Origin: Roseburia sp.
Lineage (GTDB): Bacteria; Bacillota; Clostridia; Lachnospirales; Lachnospiraceae
Reading direction: 5' to 3'
Assembly: GCA_026168605.1 (NCBI GenBank)
Contig: JAPFDX010000015.1
Span: forward strand, 1 to 64,000
DNA length: 64,000 nucleotides
Shown: positions 47,462 to 56,226 of the stretch, piece after piece
How positions within the stretch are numbered: the stretch's first letter is position 1
How the letters are laid out: each line of letters opens with the position of its first letter
Notes under the pieces: generated by a model
Database searches by the model: none
Told to the model about the DNA's origin: nothing
The model's input: the letters and a program-made list of their open reading frames with translations, nothing else
Translations under genes and position numbers: made by a program

Positions 47462-48172
47462 ATGATTAAGATAGCGATCGTGGAGGACGAGAGTATGTAT
47501 GCAGACCAGCTCCGCGGATATCTCGGGCAGTACGAGAGGGAGCATGGCGAGACATTTGACATCACGGTATACACGGACGGGGACGACATCGTCCACAAAT
47601 ACAGGGCACAGTTTGACATTATCCTGATGGATGTGCAGATGAAATTTATGGACGGTATGTCGGCGGCGGAGGAGATCCGAAAGATCGACAGTGAGGTTGT
47701 CATTATCTTTATTACGAATATGGCGCAGTATGCGATCCGTGGTTACGCGGTCGACGCGCTGGATTACGTGTTAAAACCGGTCTCGTATTTTGCATTTTCA
47801 CAGCGTCTTTCCCGTGCCATCGGGCGCATGAAAAAGCGGGAGCGGAAGCTGATCTCCGTGAACATTAAGGGCGGAACGATCCGTCTGGACGTTGCAAATA
47901 TTTACTATATTGAAAGTCAGGGACACAATCTCATTTTTCACACGGCGTCCGGTGCACATGAGGCGCGGGGCACGATGCAGGAGGCGGAACAGAAACTCTG
48001 CGGGATGAATTTCTTTCGCGGCAACAAGGGGTATCTGATCAATCTTGCGCACGTAGACGGGGTCTGCGACGGCTGCGCCATTGTCAGGGGCGAGTCGCTG
48101 CTTTTGAGCCGTGCCCGCAAAAAGGAGTTTATGGAAGCGATGACGAGATACTGGGGAGAGGTGGTGAAGTGA
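47462..48172 (+). CDS. LytTR-family response regulator
   Basis: This 236-residue regulator has an N-terminal receiver (about 1-120). The acidic pair is in IVEDE, the phospho-acceptor Asp near 57 is in IILMDVQM, and LKPV carries the conserved Lys. A C-terminal LytTR DNA-binding domain (about 135-232, with IYYIESQGHNLIFHT and FFRGNKGYLINLAHV) follows. Members read AgrC-like kinase signals. ATG 47462 is preferred over an upstream GTG because of GGGAGAAAG. Its stop overlaps the kinase start (TGATG), so the two are translationally coupled. Confidence 0.95.
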   Translation: MIKIAIVEDESMYADQLRGYLGQYEREHGETFDITVYTDGDDIVHKYRAQFDIILMDVQMKFMDGMSAAEEIRKIDSEVVIIFITNMAQYAIRGYAVDALDYVLKPVSYFAFSQRLSRAIGRMKKRERKLISVNIKGGTIRLDVANIYYIESQGHNLIFHTASGAHEARGTMQEAEQKLCGMNFFRGNKGYLINLAHVDGVCDGCAIVRGESLLLSRARKKEFMEAMTRYWGEVVK

Positions 48173-49485
48173 TGGAATATGTATTGCCGGACATTCCCCG
48201 TATCTATACCGCGGTGGCGGAGTGGGCTGCCTGCATCGTGTTTGTAATGCTTCTGGAAAAGCGGAGAGACATATGGAAAACAGCGGGTATCGCTGTCGGA
48301 GCGCTTGTCATTCAGGCGCTTTTTCTCGTGGCGACGGGCGGCGTTCCGCTGGTATTCTGGCTGCCGTGCATGATACTCGCAGTCTTTCTCATGATGCTTT
48401 TTCTCTATGTCTGCTGTAAGATCCGCTGGATGGAGGCGGCATATTTTGGGCTGCAGGCGTTTGTGACGGCTGAGTTCACGGCGTCCCTCGAGTGGCAGAT
48501 CTCCTGCTTTTTCTGGCGTGGCGGCATACCGCCTCTGGCGGTGCAGTGCCTGCTTCTGCTCGGCATTTACGGCGCGGTAAATGCTCTCTTATGGTATATT
48601 TTAAGACCGCATCTGCCGCAGGACGGCAGGATGGATCTGAGTGCAAAAGAGTTTTTTACGGCGGTCATCATAGGGATTGCAGTGTTTGCGGTCAGCAATC
48701 TGGGTTTCGTCACAGCGGAAACGCCGTTTTCCGGACAGTATCAGGCGCAGATCGCAAATGTCCGCACGCTCGTCGACCTAGCGGGAATCGCCATGCTGTA
48801 CGCGCATCTGGTACAGTGCTCGGAGACGAAGGCGCGCAGAGAGCTTGAGGCGGTGCAGAGCGTGCTGCAAAACCAGTACCAGCAGTACAAGCAGTCGCGT
48901 GAGAGCATAGAGCTGATCAATTACAAATACCATGATCTCAAACACCAGATCGCGGTGCTGCGGAGCGAGCAGGATCCGGGTCGCCGGAATGAATTTCTCA
49001 ATAAGATGGAGGAGGAGATCCGCCAGTATGAATTGCAGAATAAGACCGGAAACAAGGTTCTCGACACGGTGCTGACCAGCAAGAGCCTCTACTGTGGCAA
49101 GCACGGCATCACACTGACGACGGTTGCCGATGGCAGCCTGCTTGATTTCATGGATATTATGGATATTTGCAGTATCTTCGGCAATGCCCTCGACAATGCG
49201 ATCGAGTGCGAGCTGAAGATACCGGATAAGGAAAAGCGCCTGATCCACGTCACGGTCAGCAGACAGCGGGGATTCCTGATGATGCGCTTTGAGAATTATT
49301 ATGAGGGGAGCCTTACGATGAAGGAGGGGCGGCTTGCCACCACGAAAAAGGAAACACAGTTTCACGGCTACGGGCTGAAGAGTATCCGCTACACCGCGAA
49401 CAAATATGAGGGCGCGGTGGATATCGATACGAGGGATCACTGGTTTGACCTTAAGGTGCTGATACCGATACCGGAGAAGGGATAG
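48172..49485 (+). CDS. AgrC/ComD-like sensor histidine kinase
   Basis: This 437-residue quorum-type kinase has six or so N-terminal membrane helices (to about residue 205) and then a coiled coil. The phosphorylation His lies in NYKYHDLKHQIAVLR (near 255). A GHKL ATPase domain with IFGNALDNAIEC and a final GYGLKSIRYTANKYEG follows. Partners of this build sense peptides or cell-wall states. No peptide precursor or AgrB-like protein is visible next to it, so the signal is unknown. Confidence 0.94.
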   Translation: MEYVLPDIPRIYTAVAEWAACIVFVMLLEKRRDIWKTAGIAVGALVIQALFLVATGGVPLVFWLPCMILAVFLMMLFLYVCCKIRWMEAAYFGLQAFVTAEFTASLEWQISCFFWRGGIPPLAVQCLLLLGIYGAVNALLWYILRPHLPQDGRMDLSAKEFFTAVIIGIAVFAVSNLGFVTAETPFSGQYQAQIANVRTLVDLAGIAMLYAHLVQCSETKARRELEAVQSVLQNQYQQYKQSRESIELINYKYHDLKHQIAVLRSEQDPGRRNEFLNKMEEEIRQYELQNKTGNKVLDTVLTSKSLYCGKHGITLTTVADGSLLDFMDIMDICSIFGNALDNAIECELKIPDKEKRLIHVTVSRQRGFLMMRFENYYEGSLTMKEGRLATTKKETQFHGYGLKSIRYTANKYEGAVDIDTRDHWFDLKVLIPIPEKG

Positions 49486-49680
49486 GGGGCAATGTTGTTC
49501 TGATAAACTTAAGATTCTCTTATGAAATTATGAAAACTGTCTTGCGAAAACCAAAAGAAAATCTGCACAGTTGTTATTTTTAAATGTAAAAAAAGAAAAA
49601 ACACTGAAAAATTTATTAAAATTATATAATCAAAAATGCAAATGAAGTAACAAAAAGTGTAAATCACTCAGGTGGAATTC

Positions 49681-49689
49681 TGGTATAAT
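49681..49689 (+). promoter_or_regulatory. extended -10 promoter of the PTS operon
   Basis: TGG-TATAAT (extended -10) lies about 75 bases before the EIIB start, in a 279-base AT-rich gap. No sigma-54 -24/-12 GG/GC element or LevR activator gene was seen, unlike many mannose-family PTS operons. Confidence 0.7.
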
Positions 49690-49764
49690 ATCTTATAAAT
49701 AGTGGCTGAAGATTAGAAAATCCATGAAGCTGCTAGAGAATCTAAGGAGAAGGAGGATATGAGA

Positions 49765-50241
49765 ATGCCAGATATTCGGTTGACAAGAATTGACAACCGT
49801 CTGATCCATGGACAGGTGGCAACTCAGTGGTGCGGCGTCGTAGGCGCGAATCTTCTGCTTGTTGCAAACGATGAAGTGGCGAATGACGAGTTCCGTCAAG
49901 GACTGATGAACATGGCTGCCCCGGCATATGCGCAGACACGTTTTTTCAGCATCGAGAAGACAATCAATATCATCCACAAGGCGTCGGCAAACCAGCATAT
50001 CGCAATTATCTGCGAGTCACCGCAGGATGTGCTTAAGCTTGTTGAGGGCGGAGTGCCGATCAAGAAAGTCAACATCGGCAATATGCACATGGCTGATGGA
50101 AAACGTCAGGTTGCTACCTCTGTTGCGGTTGATGATGATGATGTTGCAGCATTTAAGAAGCTGCAGGAACTTGGTGTTGAGCTTGAGATCAAGCGTGTTC
50201 CGGACACACCGGCGGAGAGCACGGACAAATTATTCAAATAA
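49765..50241 (+). CDS. PTS mannose/galactosamine-family EIIB
   Basis: This 158-residue phosphocarrier has the phospho-His15 in RIDNRLIHGQVATQW, the family signature. ATG 49765 is preferred over 49759 because GGAGG is then seven bases upstream. It passes phosphate from EIIA (52835) to the sugar during import by EIIC/EIID. It is the first gene of the operon. Linkage to agaS suggests N-acetylgalactosamine or galactosamine as substrate. Confidence 0.95.
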   Translation: MPDIRLTRIDNRLIHGQVATQWCGVVGANLLLVANDEVANDEFRQGLMNMAAPAYAQTRFFSIEKTINIIHKASANQHIAIICESPQDVLKLVEGGVPIKKVNIGNMHMADGKRQVATSVAVDDDDVAAFKKLQELGVELEIKRVPDTPAESTDKLFK

Positions 50242-50274
50242 CAAATTTTATGGTTTCATTGGAAAGGAGCAGAC

Positions 50275-51108
50275 ATGGGAGATATTTCAATCATCCAGGC
50301 TTTACTGGTCTTCGTGGTAGCTTTTATCATGGGTATTGATCAGTTCAGTTTCTTAGAATCTCTTTACCAGCCAATCGTTACCTGCCCGATCATCGGAGCA
50401 ATCCTCGGTAACTTTGAGCTTGGTATCGTAGTAGGTGGTGCTTACCAGTTGATTCAGATCGGAAGTATGCCGATCGGTGGAGCACAGCCGCCAAACGCAA
50501 TCCTTGGCGGTATCATGGCAACCGTTTTCGCGGTTTCTCTTGGTATGGAGGCAACGGCAGACGGTGTTGGTGCTGCAATGGGTCTTGCGATTCCGTTCGC
50601 AGTATTCGGACAGTACGCAGTTACATTGACATTTACAGCTATGTCAGGTATGATGGCAAAAGCAGATAAGTACGCAGAGGAAGCTAACGTAAAGGGTATC
50701 CGTAACCTGAACTTCCTCGAGATGGCAATTCTTGGTACGCTGTTTGGTTTACTTGCAGTAGCAGGTCTTTACGGCGGTACAGCACTCGGTGAGGCATTAA
50801 AGGATTTCTCATGGCAGTTCTCATGGGTAATGGCAGGTCTTGATGCAGCCGGCGGTGCTATGAAGTTTGTCGGATTCGCAATCCTTATGAAGGTTATGAT
50901 GTCCGGTGAGATGTGGGGATTCCTGCTTGCAGGTTTCGCAATGGCTCTGCTTTGCGCAGCAAACCCTGCAACATCAGGCGCAACACTTCTGCTTTGCGCA
51001 TTCGTAGGTGTGGCAATTGCAATCTATGACTTTACTGTACAGACAAAGATCAAACAGAACGCAGGCGCAGGTGCAGGTTTTGTAGGAGGTGACGAGGATG
51101 GCATATAA
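50275..51108 (+). CDS. PTS mannose/galactosamine-family EIIC
   Basis: This 277-residue membrane component has multiple hydrophobic helices. It carries the EIIC signature VGGAYQLIQIGSMPIGGAQPPNAI and a Gly/Ala-rich interior. The start has GGAAAGG upstream. It forms the transport core with EIID. The last 11 bases overlap the EIID start, so they are translationally coupled. Confidence 0.94.
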   Translation: MGDISIIQALLVFVVAFIMGIDQFSFLESLYQPIVTCPIIGAILGNFELGIVVGGAYQLIQIGSMPIGGAQPPNAILGGIMATVFAVSLGMEATADGVGAAMGLAIPFAVFGQYAVTLTFTAMSGMMAKADKYAEEANVKGIRNLNFLEMAILGTLFGLLAVAGLYGGTALGEALKDFSWQFSWVMAGLDAAGGAMKFVGFAILMKVMMSGEMWGFLLAGFAMALLCAANPATSGATLLLCAFVGVAIAIYDFTVQTKIKQNAGAGAGFVGGDEDGI

Positions 51109-52012
51109 TATTCCAGATAAATATCAGGATTTGACTCCGGCTGCACAGTTGGATAAGAAAACATTGAATAAGATGGTATGGCTGTCCTGTTTCTTACAGG
51201 CTTCCTTCAACTATGAGAGAATGCAGGCGTGTGGCTGGCTCTGGTCAATGCTTCCGGGACTTCAGAAGATACATACCAACAAAGAAGACCTTAAGGCTTC
51301 TATGGCTCACAACCTTGACTTCTTAAATACACACCCGTTCCTTGTAACATTCGTAATGGGTATTGTTCTCTCCTTAGAGCAGAGCAAGGCAGACACAGCA
51401 ACGATCCGTTCCGTACGTATTTCCGCAGCAGGTCCGCTTGGTGGTATCGGTGACGCTCTTTTCTGGCTGACACTGGTTCCGATCACAGCAGGTCTGACAG
51501 CGAACATGGCGATGGAAGGTCAGATCGCAGGTGCGATCCTCTTCCTGCTGATCTTCAACGGCGTACAGTTTGCCGTTCGTTTCGGTCTGATGTACTGGTC
51601 ATACGGACTTGGTACAAAGGCAGTAACACTTTTGACATCGAGTGCAAAAGAGTTTACACGTGCAGCAAGTATCCTTGGTATCTTCGTTGTAGGTGGTCTG
51701 ATTGCAAACTATGGCAGCACATCCCTGCGTATCATCGTAGGTGATCCTGCGATCAACATTCAGGGTCTGATCGACGGCGTATTGCCGAAGCTGATTCCGT
51801 TGCTGATCACACTTGGAATCTATGTACTGATCAAGAAGGGCTGGACACCGGTGAAATGTATCATGCTGATCCTCGTTGTAGGTATCGTTGGATGTGCATT
51901 CGGTATCTGGACTGGTGATTCCAAGGCTATGGACGCAGAAGGAAACACAATTCCGGGCGGATACAAGCCGCTGGTTGAGTGGTATCAGTATCCGGAGCCG
52001 CCGGCTGAATAA
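51098..52012 (+). CDS. PTS mannose/galactosamine-family EIID
   Basis: This 304-residue subunit has a long cytoplasmic N-terminal domain (WLSCFLQASFNYERMQACGW, then NTHPFLVTFVMGIVLSLE), as expected of EIID, and C-terminal membrane helices. ATG 51098 follows TAGGAGGTG, preferred over GTG 51089. A terminator follows, so genes beyond it are probably expressed at a lower level. Confidence 0.94.
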   Translation: MAYNIPDKYQDLTPAAQLDKKTLNKMVWLSCFLQASFNYERMQACGWLWSMLPGLQKIHTNKEDLKASMAHNLDFLNTHPFLVTFVMGIVLSLEQSKADTATIRSVRISAAGPLGGIGDALFWLTLVPITAGLTANMAMEGQIAGAILFLLIFNGVQFAVRFGLMYWSYGLGTKAVTLLTSSAKEFTRAASILGIFVVGGLIANYGSTSLRIIVGDPAINIQGLIDGVLPKLIPLLITLGIYVLIKKGWTPVKCIMLILVVGIVGCAFGIWTGDSKAMDAEGNTIPGGYKPLVEWYQYPEPPAE

Positions 52013-52059
52013 GTTGGAGATATTCGGGAAACACGGATACAGTAGGGTATCCGTTATAA

Positions 52060-52099
52060 GTAAGGGGAGGGATTTTAATCCCCCCCTTACGTTATTTTT
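52060..52099 (+). terminator. internal terminator after EIID
   Basis: Arms GTAAGGGGAGGGATT and AATCCCCCCCTTAC (one bulge) are followed by GTTATTTTTG. A smaller stem ACGGATAC/GTATCCGT lies just before. It attenuates transcription into the rest of the PTS operon. Confidence 0.8.
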
Positions 52100-52119
52100 G
52101 GAAGAAATCAGGTGGCTGT

Positions 52120-52770
52120 TTGAACACGATAACGATTTTTATTATAGTAATTGTCGCTGTTGGATATTTGATCTTTCAGGGCATAAAAAGTTTTCAGTTG
52201 CGTACCATGAATCTGGGGCTGAAAAATAAGGACAGTATTCTCGTAGAGAAAACAGCAGATATGCAGATGACAAGGAAGCTGCTTGGTGATTATGCTTGTG
52301 ATCTCTATAAATTGAGAGCGTATTATATAACAAAGGACGCGGATAAGTTTGAGGAGATGCTCCGGCATATGCTGGAAGCAGAATATAAGCGTCCGGACGA
52401 TAAAAAAAGTTTTTTGGAAACGTATTTCCACACATTTCTGATTAAGGGGAATCGGAAATATGCAGACTGGATATTAGAAGAAATCAAAAAGACAGGCGAT
52501 GAATCATTTATCCATTATAATGAGAATTCATACGCGGTCATGCTTGATGGCAGAAATGATCTGATTGAAGAGATGGAGGAGGACGTAAATTCAAAGCGTT
52601 ACTATGGATTTGCGCTGGGAACGATTTTGTTTATGATCTCAAAACAATTTTCCAGTTTAGGGGATCATAAAAATGCGCTTGTCTATATGCAGAGTGCAAA
52701 GGCGTGCTTTCATCCCAAAGCTGTCTATATGCCGGTTGTCGAACGGTATTTGAGAGACAACGAGGTATAA
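52120..52770 (+). CDS. membrane-anchored helical-repeat protein within the PTS operon
   Basis: This 216-residue protein has one N-terminal membrane helix (about 3-22, TITIFIIVIVAVGYLIF). The rest is helical with TPR-like spacing (for example FEEMLRHMLEAEYK, KYADWILEEIKK, HKNALVYMQSAKACF). The start is TTG with AGGTGG close upstream. No family is recognised. It sits between EIID and EIIA, so it may be a scaffold or regulator for this transporter, or simply a passenger. Codon use looks like its neighbours, and the 5' end lies just past the EIID terminator. Confidence 0.72.
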   Translation: MNTITIFIIVIVAVGYLIFQGIKSFQLRTMNLGLKNKDSILVEKTADMQMTRKLLGDYACDLYKLRAYYITKDADKFEEMLRHMLEAEYKRPDDKKSFLETYFHTFLIKGNRKYADWILEEIKKTGDESFIHYNENSYAVMLDGRNDLIEEMEEDVNSKRYYGFALGTILFMISKQFSSLGDHKNALVYMQSAKACFHPKAVYMPVVERYLRDNEV

Positions 52771-52834
52771 TAGCAATATAAAATAGAAAAGAAATTCTGC
52801 AGAGGCAGATATGAAAGAGAACAGGAGAGATACT

Positions 52835-53263
52835 ATGATAGGATTACTCGTTACAGGACACGCAAATTTTGGTTCCGGGATCACAAGCTCTGTAAATCTG
52901 ATCGCGGGAGAGCAGGAAGCTTACCGCTATGTGGATTTCTTACCGACCTATGGCATCGATGAGCTTAAGGCGGAGTTGGAGAAGGCGCTTGATGAATTAA
53001 AGGACTGTGAGAAGGTTATTATTTTTACCGATCTTCAGGGTGGAACACCGTTCAATGTTTCTGCGCAGATTGCACATGGCAAGGACAATATCCGTATTAT
53101 TGCGGGAACGAACCTTCCGATGCTTGTGGAGATCGTGATGACACGCAAGTTTGAGGACGATGTGGACGCACTGGTAGAGACCTCTCTTGAGACTGGAAAA
53201 GAGCAGGTAGTAAAATACGAATTTAAACAGGTAGTGCAGGAAGAGTCAGAGGATGGCATCTAA
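52835..53263 (+). CDS. PTS mannose/galactosamine-family EIIA
   Basis: This 142-residue protein has phospho-His9 in VTGHANFGSG, where other family members have GHG, and the conserved FTDLQGGTPFN near 70-80. ATG 52835 follows AGGAGA. It takes phosphate from HPr and passes it to EIIB (49765). It is separated from EIIB, EIIC and EIID by the unknown membrane protein and a terminator, and is 70 bases before agaS. Confidence 0.94.
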   Translation: MIGLLVTGHANFGSGITSSVNLIAGEQEAYRYVDFLPTYGIDELKAELEKALDELKDCEKVIIFTDLQGGTPFNVSAQIAHGKDNIRIIAGTNLPMLVEIVMTRKFEDDVDALVETSLETGKEQVVKYEFKQVVQEESEDGI

Positions 53264-53332
53264 GAAAGTAACAGATATCTGTACCATATAAATATTGTTG
53301 GGGAAAACCCGGACGAAAGGAGAAATGTTAAA

Positions 53333-54514
53333 ATGAGTACAATTTTTGGTATCACAGAGGACAAGATGAAGGAAACCTCCGCAACGTTTACACTGTCGGA
53401 GATTTATCAGCAGCCGGCGACATGGGAAAAGACCTGCCGTCAGATCAGGGAGCATAAGGACGAGCTCCAGAAATTTATCGATCAGGTGATCAAATGCGAG
53501 GATTATGATGTGATCCTGACAGGAGCAGGAACAAGCGAGTTTGTTGGAAACGCACTGTTTGCACATCTGGCAGGTCTGCTGGATCACAAGGTAAAGTCTT
53601 ACGGAACAACTGACATCGTGGCTACGCCGGAGGCATATTTGTCACGTACAAAGCCGACACTGTTGATCAGCTTTGGACGTTCCGGAAACTCACCGGAGTC
53701 CGTTGGCGCAGTGGATGCAGCAGAGAGCGTATGCGACAATGTTTACCATCTTTTCGTAACCTGCAATAAGAACGGAGCGCTCTCCAAGCGTGCAGCAGAG
53801 ACACATAACTGCTATGCCATCAATCTGACAGACGAGACACATGACCAGAGCTTTGCGATGACGTCCAGCTACTCCAATATGTACCTTGCAACTTATCTCT
53901 GCTTCCACTTAAATGAGCTTGACGAAGTATGCGCAAAGGTTCAGGCAATCGCTGATGCAGGACAGAGCTTCCTTGACAATGGCTACGGCGTTGCACAGAA
54001 TATCGTTGATACCTATAATTTCGAGCGTATTGTATACCTTGGAAGCAATACCTTAAAGGGAACCTCCCAGGAGTCAGCGCTTAAGATGCTTGAGCTGACA
54101 GCGGGACGCGTTGTGACCATGTACGACACACCGATGGGATTCCGTCACGGTCCGAAGTCCATCGTAGACGACACGACACTCACGGTTGTGTACTTAAGCG
54201 ATGACGCTTACACGAGACAGTACGAGATCGATCTGCTCAAGGAGATGAGCGGCCAGCGCAAGGGCAACAAGATCGTGGCTGTGATGAGCAGAGAGGACGA
54301 GACAGTGAAGGCGCTTGTTGACTATACGGTTGTCTATGGTTTGAAAGAGGAGCATGAGAATATTCTTCTCGGTCTGGACTACATTTTATTTGCCCAGACA
54401 CTTGCAGTTTTAAAATCTCTCTCACTTGCGATCACACCGGACAATCCATGCCCGACCGGAGAGGTAAACCGCGTGGTAAAGGGTGTTACACTTTACCCTT
54501 ACACAAGAAAATAA
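53333..54514 (+). CDS. agaS: galactosamine-6-phosphate/ketose isomerase AgaS
   Basis: This 393-residue protein has tandem SIS domains. The first (about 45-190) contains ILTGAGTSEFVGNALF and LISFGRSGNSPES. The second (about 215-370) contains IVYLGSNTLKGTSQESALKMLELT and DTPMGFRHGPKS. This is the AgaS pattern, which deaminates and isomerises galactosamine-6-P to tagatose-6-P. The start has AAAGGAG. Linkage to the PTS, NagA and both tagatose-bisphosphate aldolase subunits makes the pathway assignment strong. Glucosamine-6-P isomerisation is less likely. Confidence 0.93.
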   Translation: MSTIFGITEDKMKETSATFTLSEIYQQPATWEKTCRQIREHKDELQKFIDQVIKCEDYDVILTGAGTSEFVGNALFAHLAGLLDHKVKSYGTTDIVATPEAYLSRTKPTLLISFGRSGNSPESVGAVDAAESVCDNVYHLFVTCNKNGALSKRAAETHNCYAINLTDETHDQSFAMTSSYSNMYLATYLCFHLNELDEVCAKVQAIADAGQSFLDNGYGVAQNIVDTYNFERIVYLGSNTLKGTSQESALKMLELTAGRVVTMYDTPMGFRHGPKSIVDDTTLTVVYLSDDAYTRQYEIDLLKEMSGQRKGNKIVAVMSREDETVKALVDYTVVYGLKEEHENILLGLDYILFAQTLAVLKSLSLAITPDNPCPTGEVNRVVKGVTLYPYTRK

Positions 54515-54528
54515 GAAAGACGGAAAAA

Positions 54529-54560
54529 GAATATGGTCTGCCGTCTGGCAGACCATATTC
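54529..54560 (+). other. perfect 14-bp hairpin between agaS and yajC
   Basis: Arms GAATATGGTCTGCC and GGCAGACCATATTC have a GTCT loop. No T run follows, so it is more likely an mRNA-stability or processing element than a terminator. Confidence 0.7.
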
Positions 54561-54584
54561 TGATAAGAAGGAGAATTTACAAAT

Positions 54585-54872
54585 ATGAATGCGAATGTGG
54601 AAGTTATTATATGGACCTGTGTTACGGTCGGAGTGCTGATCGGTCTCTGCGCGATCGTGTTGATCGCGATGTCTTCGCGCAATATGAAGAAAAACAGAGA
54701 AGCCATGAGAGATCTGCAGGCCAATATTAAGGTTGGTGCAAGAATCATGTTTGCAGGCGGCATCTACGGAAAAATCGTGAAGATAAAAAACGACATGATC
54801 GATGTTGAGGTCAATAAAAGTACCGTGATCCAGATTTCCCGCTACAGCATCCAGAATGTCATCACAGACTGA
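54585..54872 (+). CDS. yajC: YajC-like preprotein translocase protein
   Basis: This 95-residue protein has one N-terminal membrane helix (about 5-30) and a basic cytoplasmic domain with IKVGARIMFAGGIYGKIVKI and VDVEVNKSTVIQISRYSIQNVI. This is the YajC fold, an accessory of SecDF. It is usually found beside secDF or tgt; here it lies between agaS and a divergent AraC gene, with no other sec gene near. The AAGGAG site is good. Confidence 0.85.
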   Translation: MNANVEVIIWTCVTVGVLIGLCAIVLIAMSSRNMKKNREAMRDLQANIKVGARIMFAGGIYGKIVKIKNDMIDVEVNKSTVIQISRYSIQNVITD

Positions 54873-54904
54873 TTGAAACGGAAGCTGTGGGCAGGGTGTA
54901 TCTG

Positions 54905-56113
54905 TCAAAGGTCACTTTGCGCAGAGCTTTCATTTTTGGCTGCTTTTCTCGCGTAGGCGCTTGGCGTCGTGTTAAAATATTTTTTAAAGAGCCGTGAGAA
55001 ATAGTGGATCGAGCTGAAACCGAGCTTGTAGGCGATTTCGCTGATCGTATACTGGTTCTCCCGGATGAGCTCCTTGCTCTTTTGCAGCTTGATATTGAGC
55101 AGGTAGTTTTTGGGCGATGTGTTTAAGTGTGTCTTAAACAGCGTCTGGAGTGTGGAGCGGGAAATATAAAATTCGTGACAGATCTCCTCCATGGTAACCT
55201 GCTCCGTCAGGTGCTTATTCATGTAAACGAGTATTTCGGACAGCAGATCGTTCTGCGCCGCTTTATTGTCAGACAGCAGCGTCTTGTGGTTTCTGGTCTC
55301 ATAAAACTGCATGAGCAGCAAAAGCACTTCCTGAAGATAGCAGAGCATGAGCGTGCGCGTATAGTAAGAATGTTCCGGGCTCTCGATCAGAAGCTTCCAC
55401 AGGATCTGCTGCATTTCGCTGGTACAGTGAAACACATGATCCAGAATGTACAAATGCTTCTTCTGGGATACGTCAAAGACGACTGTGAGGTAGGAACATC
55501 CTGCACCAAGCTGAATATCAGCGTCATCGGAGTGATAGATGATCAGGTCATGCGCATAGAGCGAATGTGTACCGGATGCGAGCGTGATGGTGAGAGAGCC
55601 TTCATATACGTAAATCAGTTCATAGAACTTGTGGGCGGCTTTCATCAGGCGGCAGGCATCCGTCTGTCTGGTGAACCAGCAGTCTAAAATCTGCTTCAGA
55701 TAAAATGGGACAGACACCGGCTGGTAGGTATAAGAAGAAGGCAGTTCCTCTGTAAATGAAAAAAGCCCTGCGTCTTCCGCCGGATTTGCGCAGCTCTTGG
55801 GAACAAGCAGATGCCATGTCACCGGGGAGGCAAGAGGGATGAGGTTAAACCGCGTGCCGGCGGAAAGCTTTATATTCTGCCGGAGCGGGAAAGTATGCAG
55901 ATCCGTGATATCCTCGGCAGGCGCGACGAGCAGAAGCGCCAGACCCGGAGGACATTCCACATACACTTCGCAGGGAAACGTAAACAGAATATCGATTTTT
56001 CTGGAGGACGCGGAAATTTCGTGACGAATGAAACTTAACTTTTGTATATGTAATGGCTTATCATAGCATGAGCCAAAAGCTTCAAGGGAATCAGTGGATG
56101 TCTGATTGATCAT
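54905..56113 (-). CDS. AraC-family transcriptional regulator
   Basis: This 402-residue regulator has an N-terminal sugar-binding-like cupin region (about 130-220). Its C-terminal AraC domain (about 295-392) includes VTMEEICHEFYISRSTLQTLF and TISEIAYKLGFSSIHYFSRLF with FNTTPSAYA. AAAGGAG upstream of ATG 56113 is good. It is transcribed leftward, divergent from nagA, and is a candidate activator of nagA and the aga genes. A DeoR AgaR would be the usual regulator; none is present here. Its ligand is unknown. Confidence 0.92.
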   Translation of the reverse strand: MINQTSTDSLEAFGSCYDKPLHIQKLSFIRHEISASSRKIDILFTFPCEVYVECPPGLALLLVAPAEDITDLHTFPLRQNIKLSAGTRFNLIPLASPVTWHLLVPKSCANPAEDAGLFSFTEELPSSYTYQPVSVPFYLKQILDCWFTRQTDACRLMKAAHKFYELIYVYEGSLTITLASGTHSLYAHDLIIYHSDDADIQLGAGCSYLTVVFDVSQKKHLYILDHVFHCTSEMQQILWKLLIESPEHSYYTRTLMLCYLQEVLLLLMQFYETRNHKTLLSDNKAAQNDLLSEILVYMNKHLTEQVTMEEICHEFYISRSTLQTLFKTHLNTSPKNYLLNIKLQKSKELIRENQYTISEIAYKLGFSSIHYFSRLFKKYFNTTPSAYARKAAKNESSAQSDL

Positions 56114-56226
56114 GATAATGCTCCTTTATGAGGCAAATCGATTTGTACTTTTTAAAATTATAGTATATGTTTTGTTAAAAATCAAGACGGGGAAATGACA
56201 TTCCTAGTAGGTAAGGAGGAAAGACA

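Noticed and set aside
49486-49764. Sigma-54 (-24/-12) promoter for the mannose-family PTS
   Set aside because: No GG-N10-GC element was found, and no LevR-type activator gene is nearby; an extended -10 box explains the start.
54529-54560. Perfect hairpin after agaS as a terminator
   Set aside because: No T run follows on either strand, so it is listed only as a structure.
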